DNA from: Brumimicrobium sp033722555
Lineage (GTDB): Bacteria; Bacteroidota; Bacteroidia; Flavobacteriales_D; Crocinitomicaceae
DNA length: 64,000 nucleotides
NCBI GenBank assembly: GCA_033722555.1
Contig: JAWVYS010000008.1
Span: 18,235-82,234, forward strand
Reading direction: 5' to 3'
The position numbers and the translations under genes are program-made. Positions 8,912 through 16,723 of the stretch are shown piece after piece (position 1 is the first letter of the stretch; each line of letters starts with the position of its first letter). The notes beneath the pieces were generated by a model. That model was not told the DNA's origin. It was given only the letters and a program-made list of their open reading frames with translations, and searched no databases.

Positions 8912-11878
8912 ATGAACGCTACGCCCAGATGGCCACTTGTCTTTCTCTTTGTTTTTGTGTTAAAAGCGTGGAGCTTTTCTCAGATTTTAAGACCTTTTCA
9001 GATTTATACTGTAAATGAGGGTTTAAACCAAAGTTCAGTATACTTGATTTTTCAGGATTCTAAAGGATACCTGTGGTTTGGAACCGGAGACGGCCTCAGT
9101 AAATTCAACGGGTATAATTTCGACAATTATAAAAGCCAAATCAATCAGGAGAATACACTTACAAATTCTTCTATCCGAGGTGCGGCAGAGGATGATGAAG
9201 GAACATTATGGATTGGGACCGATAAAGGCTTAAATCGAATGTATGGAGAGGGCAAGTTCTATATACCAAAGGCACTTGAAAGGTTTTCAAATGAACCTGT
9301 TTATCCCTTCGGGGCGGATGAATGCAGGGTCTATTTTTATATTCCGCTCGTTGGATTTTATGCGTTTGATTTTCAGACTCAAACCTTGGAATTCCTTTAT
9401 GAAAAAAATGAATTGGTAGTTACTGTTTCTTTTCTTGTAAAAAACAACCGGGTTTGGTTTTATGATGTTGATGGAGTTGTTGAGTCTCTCGATTTAAATT
9501 CGGGGAAGGTTGTAAAATATAACTTTCAGCCTGAAGACCGATTAGATGTTTCTAATGTTCCTCTGATTGTATTGAATGATCAGGTTTGTTTAAGTAATTC
9601 GACCGGGATATTTTCGCTGGAAGGGGAAAGGATGAGAGATTGGCCGGTACCGGTTAAATATACTTTTGTTGACTCAAAGGAAAGAATCTGGATTTCCACG
9701 GATATGAACGACCTAATTGTTCTGGATCACGATTTCGATACCTTGGATATCTTTGAGAATACGGGGGGTGAAAAGTTAAATTTCTCTGGAATTTATGATA
9801 TCTTCGAAGATAAGCACGGAAATATTTGGATAGCCTTGGAAGGTACCGGAATCGTCAAGATGAGTCCCTCCCAACGAAATTTCAACCATGTAAAAGCCAA
9901 CCTTTGGAATACTGCAGAACTAGAAACGAATTTTATCAAATCCTTTTCTGAGGGTCAGGGTGTGATGTATGTTGGAACTTATGAAAAAGGATTATACCGT
10001 TTCTTTAAGGAGGATGGACGAATAGAAAAAATCGATGTTAAGGAAATTAATAATCAGACAGTTTCTTCGCTTTTAACGGAGGATATGAATATGCTCTGGA
10101 TAGGAACTCCGGAAGGTCTTTTCCTCCTCAATATATTAACAGGTAAGGTTTTAACTCCCTCCCACGAATTAAGGAAAATCAGGAATATTAAAGGCTTGTA
10201 TAAATTCAGTAACGACCTGAAAATAATTACGACAGAACAAGGAGCTTATTTTGTTTATGGGAATGATTCAGTAGTTTCACTTCCGGGAGATATTTATAAC
10301 GCGTGTTCGGTGATTAAAAATATCGACGGTAACTACTGGTTTGGGACTAATTATGGCTTGAAAGCTTGTAATTCAGCAGGTAAATCCGTAAAGCTTCCTT
10401 TTTCATTTCCTGAAATTAAAGTGCGCACTTCAGTGAAAGATACCAGAGGCAATATATGGCTTGGCACTGAAAAGGGTTTAGCGAAGATAGACGCTGATTA
10501 TACAATCAGTTGGTTGACAGTTCAAAACGGACTTGCCGATAATTTTATTTATAGTATTTTATTGGATGAACAAGACCATCTCTGGATAAGTTCCAATCGT
10601 GGGATAAGCAAAATTAATCCTCGAAGCAATCTTGTAAAGAATTATCGACTTTCTGATGGTATTCAGTCATGGGAATTTAATACAGGTGCAGCGCTCAAGA
10701 CATCAGACGGAACCATGTATATGGGTGGGGTGAATGGCTTCAATTATTTCAGTCCTGATCAGATTAAGGTGCGGAAAAATGATATTCAAGTAGTTATCAG
10801 TTGGTTGAAAGTTAATGGGGAGATAATTACTTTGAATGAATCTCGTTCGATGGAACTCTCTCTGCCTCAGAACACCCTCACGATCGAAGTAGCAGCTCTG
10901 GAATTCACAGACCCTGAAAACAATCAGTATGCTTTTAAGTTAGAAGGATTGGAACAGGCATGGAATTTTACGGGAACCAGAAGAACAGTACAGTATCCTG
11001 TACTTCCACCGGGTAAGTATACCCTTTGGGTGAAGGCATCTAATCCTGATGGGGAATGGAGCATTCCTCAAAAATTAGTTGATGTTGAAGTACTTCCATT
11101 ATTTTGGCAAACGACCTGGTTCAAATTTATGGCGGGCGTAATTATTATTGGTCTTTTCGGACTGATAATTTACTTTGTTTCAACTGCAAGGATTAGAAAA
11201 AGATTGATCTTGATCGAGCAGCAACGAGAAAGGGAGGTATTACGTAACCAAATTTCAAGAGATGTTCATGATGACATTGGAGCGGGTCTTTCAAAAATTG
11301 CTTTAATGAGCGATGTCGCTACCGGAGATTTTCAGCGAGGAGAAAAAGTGAACGATAACTTAATTAAAATTTCCGTTGCCGCCAGAGACATGTTGAATAG
11401 CCTGCAGGAAATCATTTGGGCAATTAATCCTAAAAATGATAGTCTTAAGAATATGATAGTCTTTTTTAGAGGATTTGTGAGCGATTTATTTGAGGGAACA
11501 GACATTGAGGTATCTTTTTCTGCACCTGAACCCAAGGAAATACCGGAACTGAATCTCCCTCCTGACTTTCGAAGAAATTTGTTTTTAATTCTTAAAGAGG
11601 TCCTGAATAATGTACTTAAACATGCATCGGCCGATAAGGTGTATGTTGACCTGAAGATTGAAAAAGACACCTTGTCTGTTTCGATGATAGACGATGGGGT
11701 AGGTTTTAAGGAGCCGGTATATGGGTTTAAAGGGGGGAATGGTATGGGGAATATCCGATTTCGGGCTCAACAAATGAATGGCTCTGTTACGGTCTTGAGT
11801 GAACCCTTAAAAGGAACGAAGGTGATTGTGAAAATACCGCTTTCAAAAAATAACATTAAAATGCGATTAGATAAGTGA
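8912..11878 (+). CDS. Sensor histidine kinase with periplasmic Reg_prop propeller and Y_Y_Y domain (NarL/LytS-type HisKA_3 kinase)
   Basis: This is a 988-residue one-protein receptor. It has a signal peptide (1-24), a Reg_prop beta-propeller (about 30-640, repeats such as GYLWFGTGDGLSKFNG and MLWIGTPEGLFLL), a Y_Y_Y domain (about 650-735) and one membrane helix (about 740-760). The phosphotransfer domain has the H-box RDVHDDIGAG with phospho-accepting His786, and the ATPase domain has an N-box EVLNNVLKHA (about 893-902) and G-boxes DDGVGF and GGNGMGN. The H-box type (HisKA_3) pairs with NarL/LuxR-family regulators, and such a gene follows directly, overlapping or 35 bases away depending on its start. 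The ligand is unknown; similar propeller receptors in Bacteroidota often sense extracellular carbohydrate, which is only analogy here. Confidence 0.92.
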   Translation: MNATPRWPLVFLFVFVLKAWSFSQILRPFQIYTVNEGLNQSSVYLIFQDSKGYLWFGTGDGLSKFNGYNFDNYKSQINQENTLTNSSIRGAAEDDEGTLWIGTDKGLNRMYGEGKFYIPKALERFSNEPVYPFGADECRVYFYIPLVGFYAFDFQTQTLEFLYEKNELVVTVSFLVKNNRVWFYDVDGVVESLDLNSGKVVKYNFQPEDRLDVSNVPLIVLNDQVCLSNSTGIFSLEGERMRDWPVPVKYTFVDSKERIWISTDMNDLIVLDHDFDTLDIFENTGGEKLNFSGIYDIFEDKHGNIWIALEGTGIVKMSPSQRNFNHVKANLWNTAELETNFIKSFSEGQGVMYVGTYEKGLYRFFKEDGRIEKIDVKEINNQTVSSLLTEDMNMLWIGTPEGLFLLNILTGKVLTPSHELRKIRNIKGLYKFSNDLKIITTEQGAYFVYGNDSVVSLPGDIYNACSVIKNIDGNYWFGTNYGLKACNSAGKSVKLPFSFPEIKVRTSVKDTRGNIWLGTEKGLAKIDADYTISWLTVQNGLADNFIYSILLDEQDHLWISSNRGISKINPRSNLVKNYRLSDGIQSWEFNTGAALKTSDGTMYMGGVNGFNYFSPDQIKVRKNDIQVVISWLKVNGEIITLNESRSMELSLPQNTLTIEVAALEFTDPENNQYAFKLEGLEQAWNFTGTRRTVQYPVLPPGKYTLWVKASNPDGEWSIPQKLVDVEVLPLFWQTTWFKFMAGVIIIGLFGLIIYFVSTARIRKRLILIEQQREREVLRNQISRDVHDDIGAGLSKIALMSDVATGDFQRGEKVNDNLIKISVAARDMLNSLQEIIWAINPKNDSLKNMIVFFRGFVSDLFEGTDIEVSFSAPEPKEIPELNLPPDFRRNLFLILKEVLNNVLKHASADKVYVDLKIEKDTLSVSMIDDGVGFKEPVYGFKGGNGMGNIRFRAQQMNGSVTVLSEPLKGTKVIVKIPLSKNNIKMRLDK

Positions 11879-11913
11879 CAAATAAACAGGAAATTGCATC
11901 ACGAAAATTGCCT

Positions 11914-12543
11914 ATGGAATGTGTTTTGAAAATTGCTATCGTAGAAGACGATCCTGATTTTAGATCAGGGCTAGAGAGAGTTATTTCTAATGAATCGAAA
12001 TTTACGCTCTCAGGTAGTTTTTCCTCTGCAGAATCCTTCTTGAACGAAATGGATAGCATTTCTCCGGACGTTGTAATTATGGACATCAACCTTCCGCGAA
12101 TGAGTGGATCCGAGTGTATCGCAATTAGCAAAGCCAGAAATCCCGAAATTCAGTATATCATGTGCACTGTTTACGAAGACGAGGAAAATTTATTCAAATG
12201 CTTCAGAGTCGGTGCTACGGGATATCTACTTAAAAAAACTCCGCCGGCTGCTATCGTCGAGGCAATCATTGATGTCGTTAATGGTGGCTCTCCGATGTCG
12301 GCATCCATTGCAAGAAAAGTTGTAACTGCCTTACATACCGGTAATAAACTAGTAGATAGTACAGTTCTGACTCCGCGGGAGAATGAGATAGTTTTTCTCT
12401 TGGCGGATGGTTTTAGGTATAAGGAAATAGCTAATAAACTTTTCATAAGTTTGGATACGGTGAGATCGCATATCCGTCATATTTATGAAAAACTCCAGGT
12501 GAATTCGAGGTTAGAAGCGATAAATAAGGTGAGAAGAATTTGA
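11914..12543 (+). CDS. NarL/LuxR-family response regulator
   Basis: The receiver domain begins LKIAIVEDDPDF with its acidic pocket, has the phospho-accepting aspartate in VVIMDINLPRMSG (residue 57 from this start) and the conserved lysine in GYLLKKT. A LuxR-type helix-turn-helix follows (LTPRENEIVFLLADG, then KEIANKLFISLDTVRSHIRHIYEKL). It is the cognate output protein for the kinase just upstream. A GTG at 11875 overlaps the kinase stop by four bases and would add 13 residues. I prefer the ATG because receiver domains normally begin within a few residues of the first strand, but the GTG remains possible. Confidence 0.92.
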   Translation: MECVLKIAIVEDDPDFRSGLERVISNESKFTLSGSFSSAESFLNEMDSISPDVVIMDINLPRMSGSECIAISKARNPEIQYIMCTVYEDEENLFKCFRVGATGYLLKKTPPAAIVEAIIDVVNGGSPMSASIARKVVTALHTGNKLVDSTVLTPRENEIVFLLADGFRYKEIANKLFISLDTVRSHIRHIYEKLQVNSRLEAINKVRRI

Positions 12544-12659
12544 CTAGCATACCTCTAAACTGCGTTTCAGCTTCTTTTTATTTTAATTCTATAACCACTT
12601 GTAACCTTTCGTGGATTATTTATTATACACTTGTATAAATCTTCAAAAAATCATTTTTC

Positions 12660-13529
12660 ATGAAACCTTCATTTTTACTTGTGTTCATTTCACTTTTCCT
12701 GTTCGGTTTAGCTGTCAAGGAGCCGAACCTACCTAAACCATTTAAAAAACAGTTTAAATTCATTCCCTCCGGTTTGGTAGTTCTTGAAGTTGATACGTTC
12801 TCGGTGCAGTCCTTTTATATGTTGAATCATGAAGTGACGAATAAAGAATACAGTGTATTTCTTCAGGAAGTAAAAACTGAAAAGCCGGAGATCTATAATA
12901 AGGTATTGGTCGATTCCACTCTTTGGCGCGTTCACATGAAAAAGGGTTATTTTGAACCCATGGAGAAGGTTTATCACAGTCATCCAGCCTATGCGGATTA
13001 TCCTGTAGTGAATATCACCAAGGAGGCAGCTGAACTTTACTGTGAATGGTTGGGAGAGAAAATTAACCGAGACTTGGCCGACGGTCAAAAGATTAAGGTA
13101 CGACTTCCTTATCGGGCAGAATTTGTTAGAGCAGGCTCAGGGGATAAACACGGTAGCATATATGCTTGGGGAGATCATTTCATGCGGAATCCCAACGGTG
13201 AGTTCCGGGCCAATTTTATACTTAAACCTCAAAGCACCATCGGAAGAGACGAAGAGGGAAATGCTGTTTTTAAGGAACTCGTTTATACGAATACCGTGAG
13301 TTCAGATTACTTTCTGACCGCTCCGTCTGTCTCTTATTCTTCGAACGAATTTGGCATATACAACCTGAACGGTAACGTAGCAGAATGGTTAATTGATACC
13401 GACAACAGATCGGCCGGAGGATCGTGGTATGACTATGGGTATGACATCCGACTTCAAAGTTTAAGAGATTACGGCAAAGCAGCGCCACAGGTAGGCTTCC
13501 GACCGGTTTTTACTTTTATCAAGGATTAA
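12660..13529 (+). CDS. Exported FGE/SUMF1-domain protein, probably non-catalytic (GldJ/GldK-like fold)
   Basis: After a signal sequence (residues 1-19) the protein is one formylglycine-generating-enzyme (SUMF1) domain. Landmarks are VVNITKEAAELYCEWLGEK, LPYRAEFVRAGSG, AWGDH, YNLNGNVAEWLID and GGSWYDYG, and it ends VGFRPVF. Catalytic family members end GFRCA, and the copper-binding cysteine is replaced by proline here, so sulfatase-activating chemistry is unlikely. In Bacteroidota the same fold without the cysteine is used by gliding/T9SS lipoproteins GldJ and GldK. This protein lacks a lipobox, so it is not a straightforward copy of either. A structural or carbohydrate-binding role is inferred. 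It is a monocistronic gene convergent with the TIGR03790 gene. Confidence 0.75.
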   Translation: MKPSFLLVFISLFLFGLAVKEPNLPKPFKKQFKFIPSGLVVLEVDTFSVQSFYMLNHEVTNKEYSVFLQEVKTEKPEIYNKVLVDSTLWRVHMKKGYFEPMEKVYHSHPAYADYPVVNITKEAAELYCEWLGEKINRDLADGQKIKVRLPYRAEFVRAGSGDKHGSIYAWGDHFMRNPNGEFRANFILKPQSTIGRDEEGNAVFKELVYTNTVSSDYFLTAPSVSYSSNEFGIYNLNGNVAEWLIDTDNRSAGGSWYDYGYDIRLQSLRDYGKAAPQVGFRPVFTFIKD

Positions 13530-13648
13530 TAAGAAGATCAGATAGCCTCTTTTTTAATAACTTAAAGATGAATGATGTTTTTCGATTGATAGAACCGATC
13601 TATATGGGTTTACGCGTATAAGGCTAATTACCGATGATAATCTATTAA

Positions 13649-14992
13649 CTAATGATTGATTACCACTCTTTTTCTTAAAACGTCATCACCTATTACAACC
13701 TGTATAGTATAAATGCCATTTTCCACATCTTGTAAGTCTATTTGAACCGAATTACTCATGATCTGATCGTGATTTCTTATTTGCGCACCTGCAATGTTGA
13801 AAACGCTCACTGAATTTATCACTTCATTTGCCCTTAAATGAACAATACCTGCACTTGGATTTGGATATAGATTGATTTCTTCAATTTCATTCTCGAACTG
13901 GCTCGCGAGATTATCTATAATAACACTTGATTTCGGATCACCGATAATAACAGATTGCCAAGATAGCGTCTTTTCTGCCATATAATAACTTTCCGCTAAA
14001 TTGAATGTTGTCGAAGTATCGAGGTAACGGTTCAGGAATACGTCCGTTCTCCATATTTGTGAGAAATAAATTAAATCGACGTATCCGAGAGCTCCGGTGC
14101 ATCCGTTTTTAATCAAGTCAGCAATTAATAAATAATCACCAGAATTTATTCCCTCGTCGAATGTAAATGCTGAACTAGACATGGTCAGTGCTCCTACAGA
14201 ACCATCTGTCCAGTCATAATTAAATGGAGCCATGGGTAATGGTCCAAATCCCAGTCCGAAATAGCCGAATACATCCATTTGATTGTTAAGTAGAGCATGA
14301 TTTGCATCGAATTCTGCATTCCATGAATTATTTACCAAATAATCGTATGCAGGAATAATCTGCGACACAAAGTAGGTCGAATCTGAACCAGAAGCGTTGC
14401 TTACATCCACTACTGCTTTTGCGGAAATTTTATTAATTCCTTTACCGGGTCCGCTGCGGTCGATCAGTTTGTAAACGTCAAATTCAGAATATCCATCCAA
14501 TCGGGTTACCAGGTATATTCCCAACGAGTCTCTCGAAAAGTTCGAAGTATCACCAAAAAATGGATTGTTGACAGCACCACTACCGCCAATGGAATTACTT
14601 AACGGTCCTAAAATTAAAGCTAATTCAGAATCAACTGAAGCGCAGTTTGTTCCGGGAACAGAATCTAAAAGGCAGCCACTGTTAATCTTAAGAGGGACTC
14701 CTTTCGTTGTGACCAGATAATTGATAGAATCAGAAATTCCTAAACTTATTAATTGATTTTCAATCTGTTCGCGAATTTGCACGAATTCAATACTGTCTAT
14801 ATGTTCAGTTATAGGCCCCAATATGTGAATCATGTTTTGAGGTGGAATATTTCGTGCCTGTTGAAAATATTTACCTATATTTATTGAGACCTGACTATTG
14901 TCGTTAATAATAACTGCCACATCATCGTAGGAAGATTGAGAATAGGTGATGAGACTGAAAAAAAATGAAATCATTAAAAGGTGTGTTTTCAT
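13649..14992 (-). CDS. TIGR03790-family protein with C-terminal type IX secretion sorting domain
   Basis: A signal peptide (1-18, ending TYSQ) precedes a domain matching the TIGR03790 family: DDVAVIINDNSQVS, ARNIPPQNMIHI and YLVTTKGVPLKI are close to the family pattern. The last 80 residues form a type A T9SS C-terminal domain, with IEEINLYPNPSAGIVHLR, SVSVFNIAGAQI and ENGIYTIQVVIGDDVLRKRVVI. The protein should therefore be carried across the outer membrane by the type IX machinery and attached or released at the surface. The biochemical role of the family is not known. This gene is the best marker that the organism has a T9SS. Confidence 0.88.
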   Translation of the reverse strand: MKTHLLMISFFFSLITYSQSSYDDVAVIINDNSQVSINIGKYFQQARNIPPQNMIHILGPITEHIDSIEFVQIREQIENQLISLGISDSINYLVTTKGVPLKINSGCLLDSVPGTNCASVDSELALILGPLSNSIGGSGAVNNPFFGDTSNFSRDSLGIYLVTRLDGYSEFDVYKLIDRSGPGKGINKISAKAVVDVSNASGSDSTYFVSQIIPAYDYLVNNSWNAEFDANHALLNNQMDVFGYFGLGFGPLPMAPFNYDWTDGSVGALTMSSSAFTFDEGINSGDYLLIADLIKNGCTGALGYVDLIYFSQIWRTDVFLNRYLDTSTTFNLAESYYMAEKTLSWQSVIIGDPKSSVIIDNLASQFENEIEEINLYPNPSAGIVHLRANEVINSVSVFNIAGAQIRNHDQIMSNSVQIDLQDVENGIYTIQVVIGDDVLRKRVVINH

Positions 14993-15340
14993 CGAAAGTT
15001 TTGTTTATTCAGTTGTACATAAACTGCTCAAGAGAAGAAATATTTCATTCATTGTTATTTTTTTTGAGAATATCTGTCTAATTTTAATAGTGAATGTAAG
15101 CAAATCAAAACATATTGCCCCTTCCGAACCGAAAGAGCGTTTTATGGTACGATTTGATCAACCATTGATAGGTGTAAAGCGGTCATCAAATATTCTCAAC
15201 AAGCTATTATTTCATAGGTGATAGACATTTGATTATCGATACGTTATCTGTTCCAAAAGTTATTTTTAATGGTAGTAATCTTGACCGGAATTTTTAATTT
15301 TGAAAATCAGAAGAATATGCACAAATTTTTCATTTAATTC
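14993..15340. other. 348-base intergenic region between divergent genes
   Basis: The region separates the TIGR03790 gene (minus) from the membrane protein at 15341 (plus). The only recognisable signal is a -7 element near its right end. An open frame of 91 codons (14946-15221, plus) overlaps the TIGR03790 start antisense and has no protein-like features, so I do not annotate it. I see no RNA gene. Confidence 0.5.
15295..15302 (+). promoter_or_regulatory. -7 promoter element TAATTTTG of the DUF2306-like gene
   Basis: Exact TAnnTTTG match 38 bases before the ATG at 15341, predicting a leader of about 33 bases. Confidence 0.5.
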
Positions 15341-16027
15341 ATGGAAACCTTATTCAACATATTTTTGATCATCCATGTCGCCGCTGGTGCAATCGGATTA
15401 ATCTCTGGAGTCCTGAACATGCTGGGTAAAAAAGGCGATGCCCGCCACAAGAAGGTAGGTATGGTATTTTATATTTCAATGATGAGCGCAGGTTTGTCTT
15501 CCTTTGTCCTTTCAATTATTCATCCCAGTCTCTTTTTATTCATGGTCGGTATTTTTACGGCTTATCTCGTAGGTACAGGCAGACGATATTTGAAACTTGA
15601 AATTTCTGAAACTGGATCACTACCGAATATAAAGCCGATAGACTGGATTTATACGACCTCGATGCTGTTAGCCGCAGTTTTACTGATTGTATTGGGCGTT
15701 CGAAGTTTGCTGACCAACAATTTATTCGGTATCGTTTTTCTCGTATTCGGTACGATAGGGTTGTTACTTGTAAAAGACGATTGGAAGAATTACCGCGGAA
15801 AATCTACCGTTTTGAATTTCGGACTTTCTGAGCATCTGCAACGAATGTCAGGTGGATTTATTGCTGCCTTGACGGCGTTTCTGGTGGTCAATGGAAGATA
15901 CTTTCCCGATTTCATTCCGGTGATCGTTTATTGGTTACTGCCAACAGTGGTAATTACGCCGGTCATATCTCGCTGGGCGCGAAAATATTCCGTTAAAAGA
16001 GAAAAGAATATTCCCCCGACTAAATAG
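15341..16027 (+). CDS. Multi-pass membrane protein, DUF2306-like
   Basis: The 228-residue protein has about six to seven hydrophobic helices. It carries the pattern HVAAGAIGLISGVLNMLGKKGDARHKKVG near the N-terminus (conserved His13, then a histidine-containing basic loop), which resembles the DUF2306 group of small membrane proteins. Histidines in a membrane protein of this kind suggest a possible cofactor or metal site, but no function is established. The C-terminus is short and basic. It is a single gene, and a long repeat-rich spacer follows it. Confidence 0.6.
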   Translation: METLFNIFLIIHVAAGAIGLISGVLNMLGKKGDARHKKVGMVFYISMMSAGLSSFVLSIIHPSLFLFMVGIFTAYLVGTGRRYLKLEISETGSLPNIKPIDWIYTTSMLLAAVLLIVLGVRSLLTNNLFGIVFLVFGTIGLLLVKDDWKNYRGKSTVLNFGLSEHLQRMSGGFIAALTAFLVVNGRYFPDFIPVIVYWLLPTVVITPVISRWARKYSVKREKNIPPTK

Positions 16028-16092
16028 TAATTCGGCACTTATCACGTCAATGCTCTTCAGGGTTCATCGGGATTTCCAACTCCATGGGACAG

Positions 16093-16108
16093 TCACGATC
16101 TATCGTGA
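16093..16108. repeat. Perfect palindrome TCACGATCTATCGTGA
   Basis: Seven-base arms around CT. It is the first in the chain of hairpins in this spacer. Confidence 0.6.
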
Positions 16109-16124
16109 GATTGTCGAACCTGTC

Positions 16125-16211
16125 CTGACAGCGAAGCTCGTCAGTGACCTGTCCTGACCTCATAGAGCGTCAGTGACGGATCCCGACCAGAACGTAGTGA
16201 AGCGTCGGGAT
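16125..16211. repeat. Three hairpins in tandem, CTGAC/GTCAG twice then ATCCCGAC/GTCGGGAT
   Basis: Arms are at 16125-16129 with 16140-16144, 16154-16158 with 16169-16173, and 16180-16187 with 16204-16211. The first two units share flanking text (CCTGTCCTGAC, then GTCAGTGAC), so they are diverged copies. The third has the same core as the hairpin beyond the porin gene at 18534-18555, so this is a dispersed family. Confidence 0.6.
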
Positions 16212-16350
16212 TTCCAACTTTCCCCCTTTCCAACTTTCCAACTTTCAACCTTTCTAACTTTTTAACTTTTCAACTTTCCAACTTTCAACCTTTCTAACTT
16301 TCCAACTTTCAACCTTTCTAACTTTCTAACTTTCCCCCTTTCCCCCTCTT
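16211..16350. repeat. 140-base guanine-free tract of 8-9-base units (CAACTTTC and variants)
   Basis: The plus strand contains no G from 16211 to 16350. It is built from short units such as CAACTTTC, CAACCTTTC and TAACTTTC in irregular order, ending in CCCCCTTTCCCCC. The strand asymmetry is extreme compared with the neighbouring genes. It could adopt non-B DNA or be a slippage-prone tandem repeat; no coding sense is evident. Confidence 0.75.
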
Positions 16351-16417
16351 GCATATTTCCTTCAATTTCCTTAAATTTACATCACGGGTCGAAACGTACG
16401 GCGTTGTTCATGCCCGA

Positions 16418-16599
16418 GGTCGAAAGACCGCCCATGTAGTGTGTTTTTGAGACTTAACATTTATCTATTTAGGATTGACTTGATTTACCAATGGCGTGCC
16501 TCCCTTCGCTTCGTGCAAGGATAACCAGAGGATTACAGAAGTAAGTTGGAGATCCTAACCATGACTTTCTGAAGTTTTCAGAAAATTGAACTACATGGG
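16418..16599. repeat. Inverted-repeat-bounded unit with internal hairpins
   Basis: CCCATGTAGT (16431-16440) and its exact reverse complement ACTACATGGG (16590-16599) enclose 149 bases. Just outside on the left is GGTC-GAAA-GACC (16418-16429), a stem with a GNRA-type loop. Inside on the right is TTTCTGAA-GTT-TTCAGAAA (16566-16584). The arrangement resembles a small non-coding mobile or structured-RNA unit, but no reading frame or direct target repeats are visible. Confidence 0.45.
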
Positions 16600-16723
16600 T
16601 TTTTTCTTTTCTATAACTTTATCGGAAAAATTATAGCTCAACGCTTTTACAATTCCTAAATGAGAAATATTGTTTTTCTTTGCACCTGAACAATAAAAGT
16701 CGTTATTTACAGATTTTTTCAAC

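Larger units (their letters stand above)
16028..16723. repeat. 696-base repeat-rich intergenic region
   Basis: No gene is visible. The left part holds a chain of hairpins and a 14-base direct repeat TCGGGATTTCCAAC at 16067-16080 and 16205-16218. The middle is a long pyrimidine-rich tract. The right part is bounded by a 10-base inverted repeat. Base usage differs sharply from the coding DNA around it. Each element is listed separately. Confidence 0.7.

Noticed and set aside
14946..15221. 91-codon plus-strand open frame as a gene
   Set aside because: It overlaps the TIGR03790 start antisense, has no recognisable features and has no promoter at its start.
16211..16350. CRISPR array
   Set aside because: Units are 8-9 bases without spacers of constant length, and no cas genes are present.
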